DNA of 7,670 bases from an uncultured bacterium (GTDB lineage Bacteria; Patescibacteriota; Minisyncoccia; Phycocordibacterales; UBA9973), in assembly GCA_903825265.1 (NCBI GenBank), contig CAIJZW010000051.1:1-7670 (forward strand), given 5' to 3'. The notes under the pieces were generated by a model. It searched no databases, was not told where the DNA came from, and saw nothing but the letters and a program-made list of their open reading frames with translations. Both the position numbers and the translations under genes were made by a program. Of the stretch, positions 1-5,664 are shown one piece after another. Each line of letters starts with the position of its first letter. The stretch's first letter is position 1.

Positions 1-1
1 C

Positions 2-1393
2 GACCCATTTCATCTTTTCTATAATAAAAATAAAGAATATCAAAAACTCCATAAGGATATTATTGGTTACTTAGCTTTTCTGCGAAAAATATCTAATGAG
101 TATAAAGGAATAAAAATACCTAATAAAATTATTAGTGCTTATTATAAGTTTCCAGAAGTAAAGCAAAATTGGTTTGGTTTTTCATACATAGGTAATGAAG
201 GTCGTGGATTAGGTCCTAAATTTGCTAAAGCATTGAACTCTAATTTTGGTGAATTGTTTAATGATTTTGGATCAGGTAAAAAATCTTATCACTTAGAGAA
301 GTTGACTTTGATTGCTGATAGAGTTGGAAAGGATTCAATTAGCGATTTCACTACAAATCTTATACATGGATTTTTGGCTCAAAAAACTGAAGATTTTACA
401 AAAAAGTATATTGATAAAAGTAAGACTGGAAATTTTACAATAAAAAGAGCTGAGTTTGATTATACCAACCAAGTATGGAAACCTAAGGTATTCACTTTGC
501 CAAAGTATAATGGAGATTATGTTTTACTTACTCCTAAAAACTTGCTTACTAAAAACGATACCTGGATAAATAAAACTGATTTCATAAAAGATTTTGAGGA
601 AATTCCCTTAGCCATGGACAATGGTTCTTTAAGAGAACAGCTTTCAAGATATTTTAATCAAAAATTAAAAGAACATGAAAAGACAAAAATAAATAAAAAG
701 ACAAAAAAACCAGAAGGTTATCAAACACAAGAAACAAAAGGAAAAGCTGTTATTGAAACAGTCCGAGAGTTCCCTCAATCAATGGATATCTATATTAAAC
801 TGAAGGAAGATAGGGGCGACCAAGCAAAAATTTTAAGTGAAGGATATGTTTCTGAGACTGAGATATTTTTTGAAAATCAGTATTCAAATTTTGCACAAAA
901 CGTAGATACAACTAAACAAAAACCTTCTTCATATAAAGAAGCACAAGAACGCGCTTTGTATTTTAAAGAATGCGTAGAGTTACATGATAATTATAAAAAT
1001 TTATACGATGGAGATAAACCAGCAAATGAAGACTGGATACAGAGAATGTTCTGGCTTGTTTGGTGTGGATCAGAAAGTGATCTAAATAGAGAACCTTCTA
1101 ATGGTCTTGGAGTACCAGATTTTGTTGCTTCACAAGGAAGAAAGGATAAAACTATTATAGAATTTAAACTAGCAAGTAGTAGTAGTTTGGAAAAGAATAT
1201 TCTTAATCAACTTGAAAAATACAAAGAGGTTAATAAAACTAACAATGGGATCTGGGTGATTGTATTTTTTACATACGAAGAACATGAAAAAGTTTTAAGT
1301 ATCTTAAAAAGAAACAAATTAGAAGATAGTAAAAACTATATATTAGTAGATGCTCGAAAAGACAATAAAATTACAGCTTCTAAAATTAAGTAA
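2..1393 (+). CDS. PD-(D/E)XK nuclease-like protein, 5' end outside window
   Basis: The frame is open from base 2 to the TAA at 1391-1393, giving 463 visible residues. The N-terminus lies outside the window, and a TTG at 233 is internal rather than a start. Residues are numbered from the first visible codon. The C-terminal part carries a PD-(D/E)XK core: GVPDF with Asp373, then IIEFK with Glu387 and Lys389, preceded by a helix with Glu343 (NEDWIQ) that could supply a further acidic ligand. The segment NREPSNGLGVPDF followed by EFKLASSSSLEKN resembles nuclease domains I recall from uncharacterised, possibly defence-related bacterial proteins. Earlier motifs are FPEVKQNWFGFS (residues 52-63), GLGPKFA (69-75) and TPKNLLTKNDTWIN. 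A lysine-rich stretch lies near residues 220-240. No methyltransferase partner is visible. Nuclease activity is inferred from the motif; the substrate and a defence role are unknown. Confidence 0.75.
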   Translation, partial: DPFHLFYNKNKEYQKLHKDIIGYLAFLRKISNEYKGIKIPNKIISAYYKFPEVKQNWFGFSYIGNEGRGLGPKFAKALNSNFGELFNDFGSGKKSYHLEKLTLIADRVGKDSISDFTTNLIHGFLAQKTEDFTKKYIDKSKTGNFTIKRAEFDYTNQVWKPKVFTLPKYNGDYVLLTPKNLLTKNDTWINKTDFIKDFEEIPLAMDNGSLREQLSRYFNQKLKEHEKTKINKKTKKPEGYQTQETKGKAVIETVREFPQSMDIYIKLKEDRGDQAKILSEGYVSETEIFFENQYSNFAQNVDTTKQKPSSYKEAQERALYFKECVELHDNYKNLYDGDKPANEDWIQRMFWLVWCGSESDLNREPSNGLGVPDFVASQGRKDKTIIEFKLASSSSLEKNILNQLEKYKEVNKTNNGIWVIVFFTYEEHEKVLSILKRNKLEDSKNYILVDARKDNKITASKIK

Positions 1394-1404
1394 TTAGCTA
1401 TAGC

Positions 1405-1431
1405 AAAAATAGCCCTCAGGGGGCTATTTTT
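1405..1431. terminator. bidirectional intrinsic terminator
   Basis: An 11-bp stem pairs 1405-1415 with 1421-1431 (AAAAATAGCCC against GGGCTATTTTT) around a five-base loop. Because the stem is bounded by A and T runs, it works as a GC stem plus U tract in both directions. It starts 11 bases after the nuclease stop codon and also lies downstream of the minus-strand tRNA-Glu, so it can end both convergent transcripts. Confidence 0.85.
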
Positions 1432-1459
1432 GTATGCTTCTCGTGCTAGCTCTTGAAGG

Positions 1460-1531
1460 TGACCCTACCGGGAATCGAACCCGGATTACCGCCTTGAGAA
1501 GGCGATGTCCTAACCGTTAGACGATAGGGCC
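1460..1531 (-). tRNA. tRNA-Glu (anticodon CTC)
   Basis: Read on the minus strand from 1531, the gene folds as a full cloverleaf. The acceptor GGCCCTA pairs with TAGGGTC (one G-U pair), the D-arm has GTC/GAC, the anticodon stem TCGCC pairs with GGCGG, the loop is TTCTCAA, and the T-arm is CCGGG-TTCGATT-CCCGG. The anticodon CTC reads GAG. The 5' part closely resembles bacterial tRNA-Glu. The discriminator base is A (1460). The next bases are CCT rather than CCA, so the terminal CCA must be completed by the nucleotidyltransferase. The length without CCA is 72 nt. A partial second copy of its 5' half lies upstream at 1692-1750. Confidence 0.95.
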
Positions 1532-1542
1532 ATATGTAAACT

Positions 1543-1548
1543 ATTATA
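1543..1548 (-). promoter_or_regulatory. -10 element of tRNA-Glu promoter
   Basis: The minus strand reads TATAAT here, 11 bases before the first tRNA base, which would start transcription a few bases upstream of the mature 5' end. I see no good -35 box at the usual distance. The region upstream is A-rich on the minus strand (1549-1560), which may act as an UP-like element. The aligned hexamer in the damaged copy (1748-1753) reads GAAAAT. Confidence 0.6.
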
Positions 1549-1561
1549 TTTTATTTTTTTC

Positions 1562-1681
1562 GATTCGAATCATCCCTGGAATTTACCTTCTTACAGAAGC
1601 AGTACACCTGTTCTGTTTTATATTTCACTTTCGTTCATATAAAACTATCACAGGTCTTTCGCTTGAAACCTTTATCCAAGC
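1562..1681 (-). other. tightly packed hairpins, possible structured RNA
   Basis: This stretch has no open frame that looks coding but is rich in inverted repeats. A long hairpin pairs 1606-1611 with 1650-1655 (6 bp) and 1615-1623 with 1637-1645 (9 bp) around a 13-base loop. On the minus strand the loop contains AC-GAAA-GT, a GNRA-type tetraloop, which favours minus-strand transcription. Flanking it are small hairpins at 1587-1599 (CTTC/GAAG) and 1661-1681 (GCTTG/CAAGC), and a 10-base palindrome GATTCGAATC at 1562-1571. On the minus strand the block lies between the tRNA remnant and the intact tRNA-Glu. I recognise no known RNA family. The pairing is directly visible; that it is an expressed RNA is inference. 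Confidence 0.4.
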
Positions 1682-1691
1682 TTAACCTTTC

Positions 1692-1750
1692 GAAGGCGAT
1701 GTCCACTATGTTCTAATTTGATTAGACGATAGGGCCATATGTAAACTATT
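1692..1750 (-). pseudogene. partial duplicate of tRNA-Glu 5' half
   Basis: Bases 1722-1750 repeat 1517-1545 exactly (29 bases): the tRNA 5' end, including GGCCCTATCGTCTAA on the minus strand, and 14 bases of upstream flank. Bases 1692-1704 repeat 1498-1510 exactly (13 bases: the end of the D-arm, the 5' anticodon stem and the start of the loop, to the sequence TTC). Between the two matches the copy has 17 bases where the intact gene has 6, so its D-loop is enlarged by 11 bases and forms its own small stem (CTAAT/ATTAG). Nothing matching the 3' half follows, so no functional tRNA can be made from this copy alone. The -10 hexamer is also lost. Confidence 0.8.
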
Positions 1751-1812
1751 TTCGTTCATATAGAAACTCTATATAAAATAGCAGAAATTTGTTTTTTTTA
1801 CAACACATGCTA

Positions 1813-1841
1813 TTGACAAACTATGAAAGTAGTGATAATAT
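1813..1841 (+). promoter_or_regulatory. promoter of small membrane protein gene
   Basis: A perfect -35 box TTGACA (1813-1818) is followed by the -10 region GATAATAT (1834-1841). Reading TAATAT as the hexamer gives a 17-base spacer; reading GATAAT gives 15. Transcription would begin near 1848, leaving an untranslated leader of about 37 bases before the ATG at 1885. Confidence 0.6.
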
Positions 1842-1884
1842 AACAAACAAGTATATTGATTTTTTTAAATTAAAAAAATTCAAA

Positions 1885-2145
1885 ATGAAAAGAATCGGGA
1901 TTATAACTCTACTATCTGTAGGGTTGCTGTGTTTTCTGTTTTGGGTTTCGACGATTTTTTCTTTGTTTTCTTCTTTGTTTGGTTATATTTTTCTAAACAA
2001 AGAGAGCACTGATGATTTCCTAGAATTTGCCATTAGTTTTATAATGGCACATAAGTTTGTAGCTGTTGTATCGTTTTTACTAGCATTGTCTGTAGTAAAA
2101 ATGGATACTTATTTGTCTTTTTTAATAAAAAAGACAAATGAATAA
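1885..2145 (+). CDS. small hydrophobic membrane protein, unknown function
   Basis: The gene encodes 86 residues if started at the ATG at 1885. The frame is open further upstream to a TTG at 1789, but the promoter at 1813-1841 falls inside that extension, so the ATG at 1885 is the sensible start. The protein begins with MKR and has a long hydrophobic stretch at about residues 4-37 (rich in Phe and Leu, with the repeat FSLFSSLFGYIF), a short polar link with acidic residues (NKESTDD), and a second hydrophobic segment at about 57-72. It ends in KKTNE. Two membrane segments are likely. There is no clear Shine-Dalgarno sequence; the leader is A/T-rich. It stands alone, with its own promoter and terminator. 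I do not recognise the family. Confidence 0.6.
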   Translation: MKRIGIITLLSVGLLCFLFWVSTIFSLFSSLFGYIFLNKESTDDFLEFAISFIMAHKFVAVVSFLLALSVVKMDTYLSFLIKKTNE

Positions 2146-2148
2146 TTT

Positions 2149-2182
2149 AAAAGCCGTTATCTCGAAAGGATAATGGCTTTTT
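2149..2182 (+). terminator. intrinsic terminator after small membrane protein gene
   Basis: A 13-bp stem pairs 2149-2161 (AAAAGCCGTTATC) with 2169-2181 (GATAATGGCTTTT), including one G-T pair, around the loop TCGAAAG. A T-rich run follows. It begins three bases after the stop codon at 2145 and separates this gene from rsmI. Confidence 0.85.
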
Positions 2183-2221
2183 ATTTATATATTTAAGGCC
2201 TAGAGGATGTTTTAATAAATA

Positions 2222-2230
2222 TGTTATAAT
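2222..2230 (+). promoter_or_regulatory. extended -10 promoter of rsmI
   Basis: TGT followed by a perfect TATAAT (2225-2230) makes an extended -10 element. No -35 box is evident at 16-18 bases upstream, which is usual for extended -10 promoters. The hexamer ends six bases before the ATG at 2237, so the expected start of transcription falls on or next to that ATG. Confidence 0.7.
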
Positions 2231-2236
2231 CATTTT

Positions 2237-2929
2237 ATGAATTTAGAAATGGGAACTTTATATATAGTAGCTACTCCGATAGGGAATCTAGAAGACATAA
2301 CCCTTAGGGCTCTTCGTATTTTAAAAGAAGTAGATACTATTTTATGTGAAGATACGCGTACAACAAAAGTTTTACTTAATAGATATGATATTCATACAAA
2401 AACTTTAAGTTATAATGCTCATGCAACAGATAGTAAAGAATCAAATATAATCCAAATGCTAAAAGAAGGGAAGAATTTGGCATTAGTTTCTGATGCAGGA
2501 ACTCCATGTATTTCTGATCCAGGAGTAATGCTTGTCTATAATGCAAAGAAAGAATTAGGTACTGATTTAAAAGTTGTTCCTATTCCTGGACCAAGCGCTC
2601 TTGTTTCAGCTTTATCTGCGAGTGGAGTGTCTTCTGCAGAGTTTGTATTTTTGGGATTTTTACCTCATAAAAAGGGTAGAGAAACTTTATTTAAAGAAAT
2701 TGCAAATAGTAAGAGGGTTATGATATTTTATGAATCTACTCATCGTATTATGAAGACGCTTGCTTCTTTAATTGAGCATTCTCCTTCATCTAAGATTGTT
2801 ATAGGAAGAGAATTAACAAAGCAATTTGAACAATTTGTAGAAGGAAGTCCTGAAGAAGTTTTAAATTATTTTACTTTAAATAACGATAAACAAAGAGGGG
2901 AATTTGTGGTTATTGTAGAACCTAAGTAA
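2237..2929 (+). CDS. rsmI: 16S rRNA (cytidine1402-2'-O)-methyltransferase RsmI
   Basis: RsmI uses S-adenosylmethionine to methylate the ribose of C1402 in the decoding centre of 16S rRNA. The tetrapyrrole-methylase fold is clear from ATPIGNLEDIT (residues 12-22), EDTR (38-41), SDAGTPCISDPG (85-96), PIPGPSALVSALSASG (115-130), GFLP (140-143), YESTHR (165-170), ELTK (192-195) and GEFV (221-224). The protein has 230 residues, against about 286 in E. coli, and stops right after the catalytic domain, so the C-terminal extension of longer homologues is absent. The ATG at 2237 sits at the predicted transcription start. A second ATG at 2249 (MGTLYIVATP) matches the usual family N-terminus and is a possible alternative start. 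No Shine-Dalgarno sequence is visible. Confidence 0.96.
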   Translation: MNLEMGTLYIVATPIGNLEDITLRALRILKEVDTILCEDTRTTKVLLNRYDIHTKTLSYNAHATDSKESNIIQMLKEGKNLALVSDAGTPCISDPGVMLVYNAKKELGTDLKVVPIPGPSALVSALSASGVSSAEFVFLGFLPHKKGRETLFKEIANSKRVMIFYESTHRIMKTLASLIEHSPSSKIVIGRELTKQFEQFVEGSPEEVLNYFTLNNDKQRGEFVVIVEPK

Positions 2930-2940
2930 ATAAATAGTAG

Positions 2941-2969
2941 TTTACTCCATAAAGAATTGAGAGTATAAT
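2941..2969 (+). promoter_or_regulatory. promoter of 74-residue membrane protein gene
   Basis: TTTACT (2941-2946) and a perfect TATAAT (2964-2969) are separated by 17 bases. The -10 box ends seven bases before the ATG at 2977, again predicting a leaderless transcript. It probably also drives the overlapping glycoside hydrolase gene. Confidence 0.7.
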
Positions 2970-2976
2970 AAATGAT

Positions 2977-3201
2977 ATGAGAAAAGAAAGAACATTACTC
3001 GTTATTGGTATATTAGTTGCAATTTTACCTTACTTGGGCTTTTACGAAAGTACTAGAAAAGTATTATTTATTCTTATTGGAACTAGTCTTATTTACTTAG
3101 CTTATTTATTTTATTTAGAAAGCAAAGCTCGTCTAAGTAAAAATGAAAACAGAATAAAATCATTCATTGATAACATAGGGACAGGAGAAGAAAATGTTTA
3201 A
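2977..3201 (+). CDS. small two-helix membrane protein, unknown function
   Basis: The gene encodes 74 residues. After a basic start (MRKER), two hydrophobic segments at about residues 6-23 and 28-46 are separated by a short polar turn (YESTRK). The charged tail from 47 to 74 contains the Shine-Dalgarno sequence of the next gene. By the positive-inside rule both ends are probably cytoplasmic, because basic residues flank the pair. Its end overlaps the start of the putative glycoside hydrolase gene by eight bases in another frame, so the two are likely translationally coupled and may act together at the membrane. I do not recognise the family. The reading frame is supported by its own promoter, the tight overlap and the coherent hydrophobic pattern. 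Confidence 0.7.
   Translation: MRKERTLLVIGILVAILPYLGFYESTRKVLFILIGTSLIYLAYLFYLESKARLSKNENRIKSFIDNIGTGEENV
3183..3187 (+). promoter_or_regulatory. Shine-Dalgarno site of the DUF4015 gene
   Basis: AGGAG lies six bases before the ATG at 3194, inside the last codons of the preceding small gene. It is the only strong Shine-Dalgarno sequence I see before any start codon in the window. It shows that the host ribosome can use such sites and fixes the start of the downstream gene. Confidence 0.75.
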
Positions 3202-4417
3202 AAAAATCTCTATTAAATTATTAGTTTTTATTATACTTGCACTATTTGTGTGTGGGTTTCTTGTTTATTTATTATTACCTAAAATTAATAATCAAATAGA
3301 GTATAAAAGTGATGAAAATATAGCATCTTCAAATGTTTTGAACGATAACGAAACTACTCCTTCTCTGCCTTCTATAGAAAACAATACTCCTGTGCTTGGT
3401 GAAAGTATGCCAGTTACTCATATCGCTACCCCTAAGGAATTAAAGGCAGTTTATATTTCTAGTTGGGTTGCTGGTTCACCTAAATTTCGAGATAGTGTTA
3501 TAAAAATAATAGACGAAACAGAACTTAATGCGATTGTTATAGACGTGAAGGATTCTACTGGAAGAATTAGTTTTGATATGCCTAATCCAGATTTGAAAAA
3601 GGAGGGAAGTATAGAAAAGCGTATTTCAAATATTCGTTCACTAACAGACATGTTACATAAGAAAAATATTTATATAATAGGACGTGTTTCTGTCTTTCAA
3701 GATCCTTATATGACAAAGAAGAATCCTAATTGGGCTATTACTCGTAAAAGTGATGGATTAGTTTGGAAAGATAGGAAAGGTTTGTCTTTCTTGGATCCTG
3801 ATAAGAAAGAAGTTCATGATTATATAGTTTCTATTGCTAAGGGTGCTTATGAAGAAGGTTTTGATGAAATAAATTTTGATTATATTCGTTATCCATCAGA
3901 TGGAGATATGAAAAACATAAATTATCATTTAGCTGAAGGGGAAACAAGATCAGACAATATTGAAAAATTTTTTAAATATATATCATCAGAAATTAAGAAA
4001 GAAAATAATATACCTATATCTGGAGATCTTTTTGGTTTAACAACTGAAGCAACAGATGATATGGGTATCGGTCAAGTATGGGAGAAAGCTCTACCTTATT
4101 TTGATTATCTTTGTCCTATGGTTTACCCATCCCATTATCCAGCAGGGCAAGCAGGCTATAAGAATCCAAGTGAGCATCCTTATGAAATTATAAATATTGC
4201 TTTATCTAGTGCCATAAAGAAAACAGAGAAGATGTCTATGGATAAAAGTAAAATTCGTCCATGGTTACAAGATTTTGACTTAGGTGCTACTTATACAAAA
4301 GAACTTATTCAAGCAGAGATGAAAGCAGTTTATGATAATGGTTTAACTTCTTGGATGTTATGGGATCCAGCTAATAAATACACACCATCTGCCTTGAAAC
4401 TTGAAACTGCACAATAA
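3194..4417 (+). CDS. membrane-anchored putative glycoside hydrolase (DUF4015)
   Basis: This 407-residue protein belongs to the DUF4015 putative glycosyl hydrolase family, predicted to be a TIM barrel acting on cell-surface or extracellular polysaccharide; the substrate is not known. A basic N-terminus (MFKKISIK) and a hydrophobic helix at about residues 9-29 act as a signal anchor. Residues 30-80 form a polar Ser/Thr/Asn-rich linker, and the catalytic domain runs from about 82 to the end. Family-like motifs are KAVYISSWVAG (84-94), IDVKDSTG (116-123), GFDEINFDYIRYPSDG (222-237), CPMVYPSHY (307-315) and SWMLWDPANKY (386-396). Acidic residues in the first, second and last of the strand-end motifs (Asp117, Asp120, Asp224, Glu225, Asp229, Asp391) are the catalytic candidates. 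The start is fixed by AGGAG six bases upstream. The gene overlaps its upstream neighbour by eight bases. Confidence 0.88.
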   Translation: MFKKISIKLLVFIILALFVCGFLVYLLLPKINNQIEYKSDENIASSNVLNDNETTPSLPSIENNTPVLGESMPVTHIATPKELKAVYISSWVAGSPKFRDSVIKIIDETELNAIVIDVKDSTGRISFDMPNPDLKKEGSIEKRISNIRSLTDMLHKKNIYIIGRVSVFQDPYMTKKNPNWAITRKSDGLVWKDRKGLSFLDPDKKEVHDYIVSIAKGAYEEGFDEINFDYIRYPSDGDMKNINYHLAEGETRSDNIEKFFKYISSEIKKENNIPISGDLFGLTTEATDDMGIGQVWEKALPYFDYLCPMVYPSHYPAGQAGYKNPSEHPYEIINIALSSAIKKTEKMSMDKSKIRPWLQDFDLGATYTKELIQAEMKAVYDNGLTSWMLWDPANKYTPSALKLETAQ

Positions 4418-4429
4418 TTTTGTCATAAT
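4401..4429 (+). promoter_or_regulatory. promoter of S41 protease gene, inside upstream gene
   Basis: TTGAAA (4401-4406) and CATAAT (4424-4429) are spaced by exactly 17 bases, and a TG at 4421-4422 makes the -10 extended. The -35 box lies in the last codons of the glycoside hydrolase gene. The -10 box ends seven bases before the ATG at 4437. The TTG that could be read as the protease start at 4401 is therefore better explained as the -35 box. Confidence 0.65.
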
Positions 4430-4436
4430 GAAATTA

Positions 4437-5657
4437 ATGAAAATAAATTACAAGAGAATTAGTTATATTACGATATCTATATTACTTTTAGGTGGTGTTT
4501 TTGGTATTGGCCTTTATATGGGCTATTCTCATCGTTCCGAGATAGACAAAGTTTCTTCTGTTGCTAATAAGAATCCTTCATTTGAAACAACTGCAGATTT
4601 TAATGCATTCTGGAAAGCTTGGAATATTTTAAAAGAAAAATCTATTTATTCTGATAAAATTACAGATCAAGAGCGTGTCTGGAGTGCCATAGGAGGGCTT
4701 GCTTCTGCTGCTGGAGACCCATACACTACTTTCTTTGATCCAAAGGAGAATAAGCTTTTTAAAGACGAAATTAAGGGTTCTTTCAGTGGTATTGGTGCAG
4801 AAATTGGAATGAAGGATAAAATTTTGACAGTTATTGCTCCATTGAAAGATACTCCTTCTTGGAATGCAGGTATAAAAAAGGGTGATAAAATTCTAAAAAT
4901 AGATAAGACTATCATGAATAATACTTCTGTTGATAGTGCTATAAATATGATTCGCGGAGAGAAGGGTACTCCTGTAACTCTAACAATTCTTCGTTTGGGG
5001 GAAAGTGAAACTCGTGAGATAACAATAATAAGAGATACAATAAATATTCCTACGATAGAAACAGAAAGTTTACCAGATGATATTTTCTTAATAAAATTTT
5101 ATAGTTTTTCAGAAAATTCTGATAAGTTGTTTGCAGATGCATTAAATGAATTTTCTAAATCAGGTAGTCATAAGCTTATTGTTGATTTGAGAGGTAACCC
5201 TGGAGGGTACTTAGAGGCCGCTGTTAATATAGCTTCTTGGTTTATAGATGAAGGGAAAGTTATTGTTAGTGAAGATTTTGGAAGTAGTCGTAAGGCTCAA
5301 GTTTATCGTAGTCATGGACCTAGACTTTTTAATGATAATTTACAATTTGTTGTTCTTGTTGATGGAGGTTCTGCTTCTGATTCTGAAATATTAGCTGGAG
5401 CTCTTAAAGAACATAAAATTGCGACTCTAGTTGGAGAGAAGACTTTTGGTAAAGGTTCAGTTCAAGAATTGGTAGACATTACTCCTGAAACATCACTCAA
5501 GGTTACTGTTGCTAAATGGCTTACTCCAAATGGTGTTTCTATATCACAATCAGGCCTTGATCCTGATATAAAGATTCCTTTAACTTTAAAAGATTATGAA
5601 TCTAAAAAAGATCCACAAATGGACAAAGCTGTCGAAATTTTAAAAGCTAAAAAATAA
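4437..5657 (+). CDS. S41 family C-terminal processing protease, PDZ domain
   Basis: A 406-residue CtpA/Prc-type serine protease that cleaves near protein C-termini outside the cytoplasmic membrane. A basic start and a hydrophobic helix at about residues 10-29 anchor it. DPYTTFFDP (94-102) precedes a PDZ domain beginning at GSFSGIGAEIG and running to about residue 187, which should bind substrate C-termini. The protease core has VDLRGNPGG (249-257), DGGSASDSEILAGAL with the nucleophile Ser314, and FGKGSVQ with Lys339 and Gln343. The 25-residue Ser-Lys and 4-residue Lys-Gln spacings match B. subtilis CtpB, so it should be active. The position after the nucleophile is Asp where Ala or Ser is common. 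I chose the ATG at 4437 because the promoter points at it; ATG 4428 and TTG 4401 are also in frame. rplI follows after seven bases. Confidence 0.93.
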   Translation: MKINYKRISYITISILLLGGVFGIGLYMGYSHRSEIDKVSSVANKNPSFETTADFNAFWKAWNILKEKSIYSDKITDQERVWSAIGGLASAAGDPYTTFFDPKENKLFKDEIKGSFSGIGAEIGMKDKILTVIAPLKDTPSWNAGIKKGDKILKIDKTIMNNTSVDSAINMIRGEKGTPVTLTILRLGESETREITIIRDTINIPTIETESLPDDIFLIKFYSFSENSDKLFADALNEFSKSGSHKLIVDLRGNPGGYLEAAVNIASWFIDEGKVIVSEDFGSSRKAQVYRSHGPRLFNDNLQFVVLVDGGSASDSEILAGALKEHKIATLVGEKTFGKGSVQELVDITPETSLKVTVAKWLTPNGVSISQSGLDPDIKIPLTLKDYESKKDPQMDKAVEILKAKK

Positions 5658-5664
5658 ATTATAT

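Noticed and set aside
1562..1735. Group I intron or other self-splicing intron interrupting a second tRNA-Glu, suggested by the 5' half ending in the anticodon loop.
   Set aside because: The block is only about 150 bases, I find no group I core elements, and no separate 3' exon exists; the only matching 3' half belongs to the intact tRNA.
1562..1735. tmRNA or another tRNA-like housekeeping RNA.
   Set aside because: No Ala-type acceptor, no T-arm in the right place, no tag reading frame, and the possible end pairing is only four bases.
1460..1750. Attachment-site pair of an integrated element at tRNA-Glu.
   Set aside because: The duplicated part is the tRNA 5' half plus upstream flank, the interval is only about 200 bases, and no integrase is present.
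2..2929. Restriction-modification pair formed by the nuclease-like gene and rsmI.
   Set aside because: RsmI is a 16S rRNA ribose methyltransferase, is separated by two terminators, the tRNA and another gene, and cannot protect DNA.
3451..3651. Minus-strand open frame of 66 codons within the glycoside hydrolase gene.
   Set aside because: It lies antisense inside a clear DUF4015 coding region, has no promoter or ribosome site, and its translation shows no recognisable domain.
4667..4915. Minus-strand open frame of 82 codons within the S41 protease gene.
   Set aside because: It is fully antisense to the PDZ-coding part of a well-conserved protease and is a shadow of its codon pattern.
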